Shown here piece after piece: positions 30,300 through 43,400 of a stretch of DNA of 64,000 nucleotides. A program made the position numbers and the translations under genes. Under the pieces are notes generated by a model. That model searched no databases. It saw only the letters and a program-made list of their open reading frames with translations, and had not been told where the DNA came from. The stretch spans positions 4,477,501-4,541,500 of the forward strand of contig CANTUR010000009.1 in the NCBI GenBank assembly GCA_947683625.1, in the 5' to 3' direction. Positions within the stretch are counted from its first letter, which is position 1; every line of letters starts with the position of its first letter. Origin of the DNA: Mallotus nudiflorus. Taxonomy: Eukaryota; Streptophyta; Magnoliopsida; Malpighiales; Euphorbiaceae.

Positions 30300-33200
30300 A
30301 GCATTACAAAATTAATATTAAAAAAATGATGAATCAAACATTATAATCATTACAGACAAAAACTAGGAAGAAAAGAAGAGTTGTGTTAGGACTAGGAAGA
30401 AAAGCCTTGGCATTGCCCTAGCCCCCTGAATAACCATTGTGGTGGCACAAAAGATCACATGCACTGCTGTCCAATATCACCTGCAACATTTTCAAAATCA
30501 TGTCCAAGAAAGTTACTTCTTTTCACTAGGCAACATCTTAAAATCTTCACCAGCATTCACATATTCCAATAAGACTACAAAATAAACAACCACCGCATAA
30601 AAATACATTAGATATGGTTGGATGGGTTTCCCATCATTCAAGAACCCAGTTCATAAATACAGTCACAAACAAAAAGAGAAGTTAAGGAATCAATTGAAAA
30701 TATTTCTAAGTAGAAATTTACCTAAGCATCTCAACGATAAGAAGGCGTAATCTCCAATCTGCATTCTAGTATCTGCACGTAATGAATAGGTCAACTTTAA
30801 TCTTTGTTGGTAGTAACTCTACAGAAGTGGTGCAAAAGATACTCCAAATTGTTTCTTTCCAACTTCAATACCCTTGATGCTTGAAAATATTATGGGAAAA
30901 ACAAGAAAAGGTAAATACCACATAAGATTTTTTTGCCAAAATTTGTTTGCTCATATGAGCGATCCAAAATACCCAACATATTAAATGGAAATTTATGATC
31001 CAAAAGGATACAACATACTTCCTTTAACTAAACATAAACAAACTTCAGAGTGAATAGTTATGGAAATTAAAAAAAAAAAAAAAAGAAACACATGGCATTC
31101 TGAAGAATGCAGAAGTAATTCAAAATAATTAGACTGGTTGTATGCAGCAGTTGTACTATTTATTATTTTTCTGGTTAATTTGTGCAACAGAGGCAACTTT
31201 CATTATTATTATTATTAATTTTTTTTTTATAGACTACATCACAAGAACAACCAGATAAAGCAGCAAGCCAAGAAAGGAAAAAAGGACAGTCAATGGGATC
31301 GGCAGCATATTCCTAGCAATCAGTTGTTTTTTTAGATCTTGTAACATAATCACTTGGAAGTCCCAAAATCATAATAGTTAGAAGCTACAAAAGGTGGAAA
31401 GTTAAGAGTGACTCTAAAAGAAAGTAGAACCTAATTTCAATGTGCAGCCCAATCTCAAGATACAAGACAGGGAAGAAACTATAAACGAAAAGCATCACTA
31501 AAGCAGCCACATTCATGTAATGGAAGTTACCCAAGTAATTAATGACTGAAATTGGCATTGTAAGATTTCTTGTATATGATAAAATCAAACATTAAAAGCT
31601 AGAAATTCAGCAGCAAAAAATGACCTGCAGAATCAAGTACAACAGGAACAACTGATGCTTGGGTGCTGCGACACATATTTTCAATCTGCACCAAATGGAA
31701 AAGGGCATGATTCCTCTATATATTAGTAAGATAGAACTTCAAAATTTCAAGTACCTTTTCCAGTAAAGAATGGAAAGGTACAACAGCCAGAGGAGCATTT
31801 TACCAGTAAAGAATGGTTCATCATCAGCCAGATCACTTTTCAATTATCCATGTCTTGGTTCATCAAAGCATCATGGTGAATCCACCTAGTCCAATGACAA
31901 CTAAATTACCTGACGCCAAATTCTTCATTTGGTGCATTTTTGTCAGCAAGCATTATAGAATGTGATTTCTCCTTCGTTCATCAGCAATTCCTTTTTTTTT
32001 TTTTTTTTGAAAAAAAAAAAATCAAAATTAGTATTAGATGTGAAATTAAATAAGTTTATACAATTAATAAAGAGTAAAATTATTAACAAACAGAACAAGT
32101 AACTCATAGCTATGTGCAGAAGCAAACTTCAGAGTGACTAGTTATGGAAATCACATGAGATAACATTCAGATCAGACCCAATAACATTTCCATCAAATTC
32201 TTAAGTAAGTACATGGAAGCCTATATGGTCACAAATACGCTTGGATTAATTTTTACTTGCTGTGTCAATCTCCAGTAACCTCAATTATAAAGAGCATACT
32301 TGGTAAAGTTAATCATCCTGCTATATATACTTCATCAATAGTGTTACAAAGTAGATACTGTTTAGTAATGACGAGTTTTGAATTTCCATTTCCCATATCA
32401 TGGCAAAAAAGAAAATCAACATTTTCCCTCAAACCAATAACAAACTCCTGAGTCATGGTTTTCTACTGGGAAAAAAGGGACGTAAACCCCTTATCTAGTG
32501 CTAGTTTAGTATTGTGAATACTATTTAAACTGCCAATCTAGCACTAGCTTAATATTGTGAACACTATTCATCAACTTACACATTGTTACATAAGTCTCTA
32601 AGAAGTTATTTCTGTTCTTTCTAATAGGCAAACTCCAGTACTTGACTTAGTTATCAATGAGCAGTATCTGATGCTTAAAGCACAACAAATCATGAAGATC
32701 GTTATCAACTTTTCTACTCTCTCTCTCCACACTAAGCAGAAAAGGAAGATGATTAAACATATGAATATGATGAAAAAATAAAAAACCTTTGTCTATGAAT
32801 ATAAGTTCAATTTAAGGACTGGTATTTTCTTGTCTATGGTTTTCTACAGCTTCTCTGAAGTCCTGAATCTCAACCACCATAAGAGAAATCAAAATAATAC
32901 GAAATAAGAAGAATATTTAAATCAATTGAAAGTCTCTGATGAAATAGAATTATGAGGAACAAACAAGAAAATTTCAATCTACAAATTATGAAATATTACA
33001 GCAAACTGCAAAATGATTAGATAGATTCATGTTGGATGTTGTTTCTATCATTTTCTTCTTTTATATTATACTTTTCTACCATTTATTATGAATTAATCAA
33101 CCTTCTCAAATAATTCAGATTCCATTACTGTTCAAAATTGTGAAAAGGTGTAAACAGTAGTGCATAACCTCTTAAATCAACAGGTGATTCTGGTGGCTGA

Positions 33201-35100
33201 TTGGAAATGCAGAATTTAATTATGCTGTCATTCACTTTCATTTTCCTCTTTGGTTTATCAATACAAACAAGGACCTGATTGGAAATGCACAATTAACAAC
33301 TACTTTTAACAAAGAAATCAAAGCTATTACATGGGTATTTTCAGGTTGAGCAAAATCAAAAGAAAATAACATTAATCTATCATAGAACAAGAACAATATA
33401 AATTAAATTACAATGATAAAGAAAAAATTGTTCTATGCATCTTTTATAGTTAATCGAGCCTTGTATTCCAATTATATTACAGTGAATTAAAGACAATTGT
33501 TGCAACCTGCTGTGTTATTGAGATACAAATTAACAAGGCTATTCACATCACCTTTTGATAGATATCAGCACAAATCAATAACACAGTTTGGCATGGCAAA
33601 AGCAAGGCAATTGCTGATTGATTATGAGTTATGAAATAGAGAAGCATAATACTTAATTTATATATTTTTTTTCTTTCCCAAACCAAAAAATGGAAAACTG
33701 AAAGTGGCAAAATTGTAAAAAATGGTGAACACAGTACAAAAGAGGGAACATTGAAATAAATAAAGGTAAGCCAGTGTAGGACATGAAAGAAATTTAAGAA
33801 ATCTATATCGGATAGCAAATAATTAAATAAATAAAAAATACCAAGATGGAAAAAAAAAAAAAAAAAAGAAGAAAAAGAATAGGGACATGCTGTGTTAATG
33901 ATTTAGGAATGAAAGAAAAATCCAAAAGCAAAAAAGAGAAAAAGATAAGACTTCAGTGTAACTAAAGAAAACAAAATGTTGATATAAAATTAAAGCAAAC
34001 AAAGCATCATCCAGAAACATTTAATGGAATTAATGAAACAAGCATTTTTAGTGATTTGTAATTAATAAGTTGCATACTTGCATCATTTCACTGAAAAAGC
34101 TAAAATCTCCAGGCCCAATAACATGTCCTGCTAGTAAATATACAGTAATCACCTGTAAGATGTTAATATTAGAAACTGTTATAGAGAAAGTATATTATTT
34201 CAACTTTAGAAAAATTGAAATCATGCCAAAAGATTCACATGATTTTACAATTGCAAATGATCTATTCCAAAATAGTGATTTGATCATTGGCACCTATCAC
34301 CTATGAAAGATTGATTTGCTAGCTTTCTACACTACAAAGCTTAGCTACTGTAGGTTAATATTCAATTTCCACCAATGAACAATTCTATGAGATCTTATAT
34401 ACAACTAGCAAATTTTTTTCAATAAAAGAACTAACTGATTAACTAATTAAATGATTCTGAACCTAAACTAAGACAAAATCGAAATTCAAAGTTAGTTAAG
34501 CACAAAAAAAAAAAAAAAAAACACTAAACCCTAAAAATGGAATCAATTAACAGAAAGAGGAAGAAAAAGAGAACCATCGCTTTGTTCATTTTCAGACCCC
34601 ACAAACTCTCTTTAGAGAGCATCGTCAATAATTAAGCAAAAGTGTCTTCTTTTGGTTTAGAAATGGAGGCATTTGAGACAAGTCTATTGTTGGTAGTGAG
34701 CTCGAGCTGATCTAACTTAGTGAGTTCATAAGCGAGTAAGAATGAAGCAAAAAATAGAAGAACAGAATGAGATAGTGAAGAAAAACCTTCTCAGCAACAT
34801 TGAGAACAAAAACAGAGAAATGTTTTTCTTCTTTAAGCAAAAAAAAAAAAAAAAAATTCAGATTCATACCTTGATGTTGACGAAGAAGCATAGATGATGA
34901 TGATTTGCAAAATGATCGAATCCAAGCACGCAAGCATAAGTTTGTTGACGAAGCTAAAGAGCTTTTTATGGATAAATTAGAATTAAAAAAAACCGAATTC
35001 AGAATATGATCAGAAACTTTTGGTAAAATATTGAGAGATTAAGAGAGGATATAGAAGAGGAGAGAGAGAGAAGGGCGGAGAGGCATAGAAAATTTCTTGT
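30300..35100 (-). pseudogene. Probable captured gene pieces inside the CACTA element
   Basis: Several minus-strand segments look like exons bounded by AG and GT: 34078-34152 (see next entry), 33169-33274 (reads VLVCIDKPKRKMKVND...), 31625-31685 (reads IENMCRSTQASVVPVVL) and a longer one near 30715-30880 (reads GKKQFGVSFAPLL, then a stop, then RADTRMQIGDYAFLS). A CT-rich leader-like run lies at 35040-35100 (minus). The pieces need not come from one gene, and most are unrecognised. The surroundings have few stops per exon but no joined ORF. CACTA elements are known to capture host gene fragments. Confidence in a transcribed unit is low. Confidence 0.4.
34078..34152 (-). pseudogene. Exon-like fragment of a K+ efflux antiporter (KEA-like)
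   Basis: A 75-base, 25-codon open segment lies between TTACAG (acceptor) and GTATGC (donor) on the minus strand. Its translation contains YLLAGHVIGPGDFSFFSEM, close to the conserved YLLAG-IIGPGG-L-FISEM stretch of plant KEA-type K+/H+ antiporters (CPA2 family, N-terminal transmembrane region). The second Gly of GPGG is Asp here. Neighbouring KEA exons were not found on either side, so this is a lone, decayed exon. Confidence 0.55.
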
Positions 35101-35608
35101 TTTAATTTAGATTTCTCATCATATCTTTTTAGAAATGGGGGAATTTAAACCACGTTTAAATTCTGCGGACCTAATTCAAAGATCTGAAAATATAAAAATA
35201 AATTTTTCGGAACCGATGAAAAAATTTGGAACAATTTAATGTGGAAACTTAAAATTTTCAAAGCAGTTCAAAAATATATATCTATTTTTTAAAATTTTAT
35301 TTTCAATTTTATTTTAATATTTATATTTTAAGAAAATTCTATGATTCATATATTTTTGAAGTATTTTGATTTTACTTTACTTTTATTACCGTATGATGAG
35401 GTTTTTTTTTTTTTTATCATCTAATGATCATTATTGATAAAATGAGTCTTATTTTATTGAAAATAAAGTAATAATAGAATGTGTCTATATTTTAATATTC
35501 ATATAATTTTAACATATAAGATAATATGAATATAAATTTTACTATAAAAATTTATTTTAAATTTATTTTATGATTTATACATATGTTGAAAATTAACTAT
35601 ATAAAAAT

Positions 35609-36932
35609 TGTTAACTTTAGCAATAATTAATATTAATTTTGATATTAATAAACTTAATTTTAAGCATTTAATTTATTTGTTAAAGTGTGTATAAGTTAGT
35701 ATTCTATTGGAAGTTAAAATGAAGTATGAATATCTTGGACTGGTTTGACCTCTGAGATTCAATGAAGCTTTTGACATCCTTAAGGTTTTATAATGAGAAA
35801 GTTATCTTCTTCACATTTGAAGTAGATGTCTTGAGCTTTTTGAATTGGACTTACTTGTCAAAATCCGAGTTCATTTGGGTATGCAAATATTGAATCGAAA
35901 TCAACATATGCAGCTACCATTTTAGATTGCACAACTCTTAGTATTTTGGACATATCTTGAGCTATAAAAATCCAATTGAGGTGATTCAAAATGATATGAA
36001 AATCTACGTTAAATATCTACAACTTTATGAAGAAAGTATGGGCAAATTTGAATGTCTCCAATAGAAAATCAGAGTTTCAACACGTGCATAGCTGTCTAAT
36101 AGTAGTGTGCATTTTAGATTGCACAACTCTTAGTATTTTGGACATATCTTGAGCTATAGAAATCCAATTGAAATGATTCAAAATGATATGGAAAACTAAT
36201 TCAAATATCTACAATTTTTTTTGAAGAAAGTATGGGCAAATTTGAACGTCTCCAGTAGCCAATCATGGTTTCAATCCATGCATAGTAGTTTGGTAACATT
36301 ACTTTCAATAATTCAAAATTATAAATATTGGATTCAAAATATAGACGTTGGACATATTATTTGCACCTCCAATAACTATATTTTTTAGTGTTTATCTATA
36401 TAAACACCTTTAGAGCTGAATGTAAGTGAAGATATTTTTTGCTTATTATCATTCTCTATCTTAACATTCATTAAAACTCTCAAATTCTCAAATATTCACT
36501 CTTTGTTTATAACGTTTATGAGAGTTTGTTGCGTGTTAGAAATAGAATTTCTTTTCATCTTAAATCTTGGGATAGATTAGTAGGGAAGTGAGATTTATTT
36601 CTAAAGAAATTGGTTTAAGTGTTGTCCATTAAAACACTTGGGTTTTGGTTTTTTGAGTGAGCCTTGAAAAATCATATTGTAAAGTTGTAAGAGTGAGCTA
36701 TAAAACTCTTGTGTAATCTCAATCTTGGGAACAAGATTGTGGGTGATTGAAAATCCTAACTTAGGGATAAGTTAGGTGGAGACATAAGATTGTTATTGAA
36801 TCCAAACTTCTTAAATCATTGTGTTCTTCATTCTTCCTTCTCAACATTCTTTCAGTTCTTGTAAAGAATTATTTTTAATTTCAATTTTTATTTAGTAGCC
36901 CTATTCACCCCCCCCCCTCTAGGGCTTTTTCA
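35609..36932 (+). mobile_element. 5' LTR of the SIRE-type element
   Basis: About 1324 bp. It contains a 192-bp tandem duplication (repeat starts 35919 and 36111), also present in the 3' LTR (47043 and 47235). The TATA box TATATAAA (36397-36404) sits inside an inverted repeat, GTGTTTAT/ATAAACAC, with a 4-base centre. The LTR ends CCCCCCTCTAGGGCTTTTTCA. Confidence 0.88.
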
Positions 36933-36934
36933 AT

Positions 36935-36946
36935 TGGTATCAAAGC
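36935..36946 (+). other. Primer binding site of the SIRE-type element
   Basis: TGGTATCAAAGC, two bases after the LTR. It differs by one base from the standard initiator tRNA-Met site (TGGTATCAGAGC). Confidence 0.85.
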
Positions 36947-37110
36947 TTGAATTCTAGGAACTTCATTGCTAGAATACAAGATCATGTCGCTTAGACCATT
37001 CTTTGATGGTAATGACTATCCTCATTGGAAGTTCAAAATGGAGCGATACCTTAATTGTGATTCCATCAAACTTTGGGATATTGTCCTAAAAGGTTGGGAA
37101 CCACCTATAA

Positions 37111-37551
37111 TGTAATATTCCAAGTTTTTAAATAATTTTAAACTGTATCGAGATATGCAGTGTTAATAATTTTTATATATATTTGTTTATTTAATTAGTT
37201 TATTATTTATTAAAGTCATTTTTAATTATTTTAAGTCTCTTATGTAAAATTTTCCCAAGAGTTTTATTTTCGGGGAAATTAAAACCTAAATAAATAATTA
37301 TTAATTATTTTAGACGGTTTTATGATTTTGCATGAGTCCATGCATGATTTTAATTGTCGTATTAAAATATATACATATACATGTATATATGCACATTTAA
37401 ATAATTAGGGTTTATTTTTAATTAAATTTATATTATATTATATAGTTTTAATAATTAATATGTATATGTATATAGATATTATTATTTATGTGTGTGGTGT
37501 ATATTACTTTGAATATAATATTCATATATATTATAATAATATAAATTAAAG

Positions 37552-37603
<52 letters not shown>

Positions 37604-40485
37604 AAAGTTTGCTATAATTACGATTTGTGCCACCTGATCTCCTTCTCCATGCCCGATGCCCTCCTATTGTTTTTAGCCACTGTAACGTCCGTTTCTTACC
37701 GTCGGTGTGCCTCTCAGCCATCCTCCTCCATCCCAAGCTCCCTCCACCGCCCTCTTTTCCTTTTTCCGGCGTCATTTGGCCAGTTTTCTTCTAAGAAACC
37801 GAAAATCACTCCCAACTCCAATCGCCTTGTTTCTGACCACCGTTTGGAGTGCCACCGGTCTCTATCTCTTCCTTGAGCTCCGGTGAGTGCATTTCTAAGC
37901 TTGGTTTCACTTGATTTGGTCTAGATTTTCCTAGGTTTCCAATTTTCAATTTCAGCCTATATGTGTTCTTGATTCTTTGGAGCTTTCATTGTAATGATTC
38001 AAGCTAACTTCCTTAATAAATATTGATCCTCTTAGCTTAATCTACATGTTGTAATTTTTTTGGAATTTTTGGGAATTATTTTGATTTTTGTGAATTTTTG
38101 ATTATTTTATTAATATTTTCTAATTTTTGTAAATTAATTAAATAAATTATGAAATTGTGATTTATGGTGTTTATAGGTGTTAAAATGAATTTTAGAAATT
38201 TATTTGTAATTTTTATGATTTTTTTATAATTATTGTGAATTTATTTAGTTTATGTGATTTTTAGAAAATTAGGTTAATTAGGTATTTTGTTAAAATTAAT
38301 TGGTTAATTGAGTATGTTTGTTGATATTATTGAATTATATGTTGAGAAATTATTCTATTTTTAGTGAATTTTTGAACAATTATAGTGAATTTATATATAG
38401 TAGGGGTATTTTGGTAATTTGGCACTAAATTGGCTAAAAATATAATTAAATTGGTTTTAATAATTATTTGAGGTATAAAAATGATTTCTAAAAATTATTT
38501 AGTATTTTTAACTGATTAAAACTATTTTTCGTAAATTATTTTTAAATTATATATAATATACTATTTTTCTAAATAAATGAGTTTTTATCGATTTTTAATA
38601 TGTTTTAGGGTTAATTATGTAATTTGGAATTATAAAATGAATTTCGGTTAATATTTATGAATTTATCGAGAATTATGGATTTTTAATACTATTTTATTAA
38701 AATTAGGGTTTTATTTTAATTATTGATAAAATAATTATTTTCAGTGTTTTTAATATCTAAATTTCTATATTTTGGTATAATAAGGATATTTTTGGCATTT
38801 TAAGTGTGTTATGTGTTACCTCGTGAATTGTGAACCTCGGTCGGTAGAATTGTAGTTTGGGAGTCCGACCGAGAGGTTGTGAGATTGTGTTTATTCGAAG
38901 TGTGTTTCTTTACAGGACCGGCTCTACTTTATGAGTAGAGAGATGTCCGTTTTATAAGGGAGGTTCTGTCGAATTTTTGGTAGAATTCTTGTAAAACGTG
39001 ATATCCTATCGAATTCCTATTCCTATTATGTGTCCAGTATTCTAGATCGAGTCTCTAGAATTTTGTTAGACTTATTCTAATTTCATATTGTTATTTGTTT
39101 ATTTAGTTGCGCCGAGACTGAGGTCTAGTGGACCAAGCCCGTCGGACCCGTCTAGAGGAGCGCACAACTGTGAGTTGTTATTTTATATATACGTGTATTA
39201 GGATGCATGTTTTTAGAAGTGTATGTTTAAATTTTATGAAATATGCATAAATGATTTAATAATTGGTTAGGTATATTTTAGGTATATTTTGATATATTTT
39301 TGGTATATTTTAAATTAAATGCATGTTTTATTATTGAATTATACCTAAAATATTTTTAAGTATATTTATAGTTTATTTTATAATTAAATTGAATTTATTT
39401 GATGTATATATACTTAAAATATATTTGATTTATTTTTGGTATATTTCTAGTATATATATGGTTTATATTGTTATTTTAATTAAAGTCATGCATTATTTAC
39501 TTCATGAATTTATGGATTTATTTTTAAAGGATATCAATAGAACGTGCTACTTAGTGGGCAGCACTAGGATCGAGTATGTACCGGTACGACGATAGAATTT
39601 AAGTTAAATTACTAACCTATTTGTGGATATTGATTGGATTGATTTATTTGATGTGAGATGTGATTTGAGAGTGTGATTGCTGGAGCTCGGTTGACCAAGT
39701 GTCTTGGGGCTAATCATACTGACAGTCAGACTACTGGAGTTCGGTTGACTTAGTGTCTCGGGGCCAGTTTACTGTCCAAATGGAACAAGTGAGCTTATTT
39801 GGAATAAATGAGCCTGTATGGCTAGAGTGTTGTTTAACACTATTTGAGGTTGTGATCATTTATGGTTCTATTTGATCCTTCATAAACGAATGTTATTTTC
39901 AGTATATATATAAAATGATTTTGCTATATCTGTGTGATTTTTCCTATATATATATTTATTATATATATTATTGAATGTGTGCATTGTCATTTAGCTATGT
40001 ATGTATATATATTTATAACAATTCACTCAGTGATGTCTGACTCCCCTCCGTTGACTATTTTTCAGGAGAGTCTTCGTCTCAGACCTCAGTAGCAGACCCT
40101 TACGCCAAATTTCTTCTGCACCGGCTTTACTATGTAATCTGCTTACTTGATTTTATTTTATATTCTAGACACTGCAGTAGTTATAGTCAAGTTATGGGAT
40201 TTATGTATTATATTTGTATAAGATATGTATTCTAAAGATTTGAATTGAGATTTGTATTAAAAGATATTATATATTTGAGATGGATTTGTGTTATTAAATC
40301 TGTCAGTGGATTATTATTTTATTTTATTTATGAGATTTATTTTCATTGTAAAATATTTTATTTATGTTGTTATTTATATTGCATGCTTTTATTTTATTTT
40401 ATTTTAAAGGCTTGCTACAGGTTCCGGATTCAAAAGAATTCTCGTTCCCTAGCGCCAGTCATGGCCTCTGTTTTGGGTCGTGACA
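37111..40485 (+). mobile_element. Tekay-family solo LTR with TATAA target duplication
   Basis: TGTAATATTCC to GGGTCGTGACA, 3375 bp, flanked by TATAA (37106-37110 and 40486-40490). It inserted into copia gag. It carries the GC-rich leader (37620-37880), donor-like CCG/GTGAGTG (37883), acceptor-like TTTACAG (about 38916), GGTCGG hairpin (38833-38878), CTTAGTG/CACTAGG hairpin near 39549-39570 and the twin hairpin block at 39675-39775. It is more diverged from the full-length copy than the solo LTR at 51787. Confidence 0.95.
37552..37598. repeat. (TA)n microsatellite in the solo LTR
   Basis: About 23 TA units just upstream of the GC-rich leader, at the place matching the TA run at 7892-7982. Confidence 0.95.
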
Positions 40486-43400
40486 TATAACTACTATTGA
40501 TGTTATGATAACTACTCCAGCAATTAGTTAATGGAACAATGAGCAAAAGGAAGAAAATTATAAAAATAAAAAGGCGATGATCACTCTAGTCTCTTTTATG
40601 ATAAGGGAAGAAGAAGGCAAGCTTTAACATTGCATGTCAGCCAAGGAAATATGGAAGACCTTGAAAATCATTATAAAGGCAACGTGCAAGTGAGAAGCAA
40701 GAAGGTTCAACTTTATATGTATGAATATGAACTTTTCAAGAAGAAGCCGCATGAGTCAATCATGGAGATAACAAATCGACTCAATGCTTTGATCACAACC
40801 CTCAAGAAACTTGGAAAGCATTTCTCCAAGGAAGAAGTAAATAATAAGGTTCTAAGAATCCTACCTAAGAAGTATTAGGAATCTTAGGTTATTTCAATTG
40901 AGGAAACTCAAGATCTCTTAACTCTCTCTACTAACATGCTTATCGAAAAGCTCTTAACACATGAGCTAACAATTAAGCAAAGAGGTGAAGAGGAAGAAGA
41001 AAAGGAAGAGAAGAAGAACATTGCCTTGAAAGCTTCACAAAATGATAGTGAAGAAGAAAATATTAAAAGTTCTAGTGATGAAGATGATGAAATTGCCATG
41101 CACATTGGAAACTTCAAGAAGTTCTTGAAAAAGAAATATTTATCAAGAATAAGAGACTTCAACAAAAAGTATGAAGGAGAAGGTAAAAAGAAAACCAAAG
41201 ACGTTACTTGCTATGAATGCAAAAAATCGGGTCACATCTGAAGTGAGTGTCCCAAACTAAAAAATAAAAGCAAAGGAATAAAAGAGAAAAGGAGGGCTTA
41301 TAAGGCAACTTGGGATTACTCCTCCGAATCAGAAACAGAAGAGGAATTAAAGAAGTAGCCAACATTTGTTTCATGGCTTTTGAAAGCGAAAAAGAGGTAC
41401 CATCCATGTCTAATTCTTCCTATGATAATGATTATGATGATGATGATTAATATGATGATAATGATGATGATATTGAAAGCTCTATAGTAAGGAAACTCTT
41501 GCTTAAATGCAAAAACTTAATATCTAAGAAGAAGAATTATAAGCATGAGTTATCTAGCCTAACTAAGGAATTTAAAAATTTGAAAAATGAATTTTCTAAT
41601 CTAGTTAAATCAAATGATAAATTGTCTATTGATTTAAAAACTTCAAATTCCTTAGAAGATCAACTTAAGAAAGCAAATGATGAAAATCAAAAGCTTTTAA
41701 AGAAGTCTTAAATTTGAAAATTTCCATTGAGAAACTCATGAAGGGAAAATAATCTTTTCATAATATTCTTAATTCTAAAAAATTCTATGGAGATATACAT
41801 GGAATTAGATATACTAATGGAATAGCTTCCTTATCATCATAACATATTAATTTTGTTAAAGCCTCAAATAATTATGCTCCTTCTACCTCAAAATAAAATG
41901 AGACTCAAGCTTTCAAAGCTAAAAGATCTCATGTGTTAAACACTCAAGGAAAGTCTTATAAGGCTCAAAAAGGTAAACATCATGCTAGGAAAAAACAATC
42001 TAAACATGCTCATATATACACTAGACACAATACTCATAAGCATGTTGCATAACATAATGTATTTAGACATATTGAACAAACCTATCGAAATATACGTTGT
42101 CATTGTCAATGCATGTCTCACACTATAACTCAAAAGAACTTTAGGAGACATACACTACAATATTAATAAAGGCATGCTTCATAAATTAGGAATGCATATC
42201 CTCCTAAGAAAAATAAGTTTGCAAATGTTGAATGCTCATATTGCATGATCAAGGGACATACCAATAATGTATACTTCTATAGAAGACTGCACATGAACTT
42301 GCTTCCTATGGACTATTTTGAAACTAACCAACCTAGACCAAGAAAGTTTTGGGTTCAAAAGAATGCTTAAATTGTCTTATATAGGTGTGCTTGAAGTCCA
42401 CAAGATCAAAAAGTAAATGGTATCTTGATAGTGGATGCTTAAGGCATATGATGGGAGACAATAAGCAATTTAACAAGCTTGATGCTAATGATAGAGGATA
42501 TATTACTTTCGGAGACAATGCAAAAGGAAAGATTATTGACATTGGAGAAATTGGTAATCCTCAATCCTTAACTCTACACTATGTGTTGCTTGTTAATGGT
42601 CTTAAACAGAACTTGCTTAGTATAAGTTAATTATATGATATGAGAAATAAGGTCACTTTCTATCCTAAAAATTGCTTTATTAGTAGTCTTGATGAAAATA
42701 AATTAATTTTTAGTGGTAAAAGAGTTGATAATATTTATGGTATTGCTTTGAATAAGATTAATAACAAAGATATTAAATGCTTTATATTAATTTCCCATGA
42801 CACATAGACATGGCATAAAAGGTTAGGACATGGAAATTTTAAGCTATTGAATGATCTTTGTAAACATGAACTTGTGATTAGTTTACCTAAGTTTGAATTC
42901 ACTAAGAATACACCTTGTGATGCTTGCCAAAAGAGAAAACAATCTAAGTCTTCATTTAAGCTAAAAAATGTAGTGTTAACTTCTAGGCCACTTGAACTTA
43001 TATATATAGATTTGTTTGGACCAACTAGAGTTGCCAATCTCGTTGGTTTTCATTATACATATGTATTGGTTAATGATTACTCTAGATTTACTTGGGTATG
43101 TTTCTTTGCTCATATGAATGATGCATTTAAAGCTTTTGAAAAGTTTACAAAAAGAGTTAAAAAAGAAAAAGGTTTTTGTATTGCTTCTATTAGAAGTGAT
43201 CATCGAACCGAGTTTGAAAATGTATTTTTCAAAACCTTTTGTGATGAAAATGGTATTTCATATACATTCTCTTGTCCTAGAACTCCGTAACAAAATGGGA
43301 TAGTTGAAAGAAAAAATAGAAATCTTGTGGAAATGGCTAAAATAATGCTTCATGAGTATAATTTTCCTTTATACTTCTGGGTGAAAGCCGTTAACATGTC

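Noticed and set aside
33543..33818. 91-codon minus-strand ORF in the CACTA element
   Set aside because: No recognisable motif, low-complexity hydrophobic composition, and no splice or start context to support it.
37625..37876. Ser/Pro-rich plus-strand ORFs in solo LTR leaders (also 52284-52595)
   Set aside because: The protein sequence is not conserved between LTR copies although the DNA block is, so the block is more likely an untranslated leader exon.
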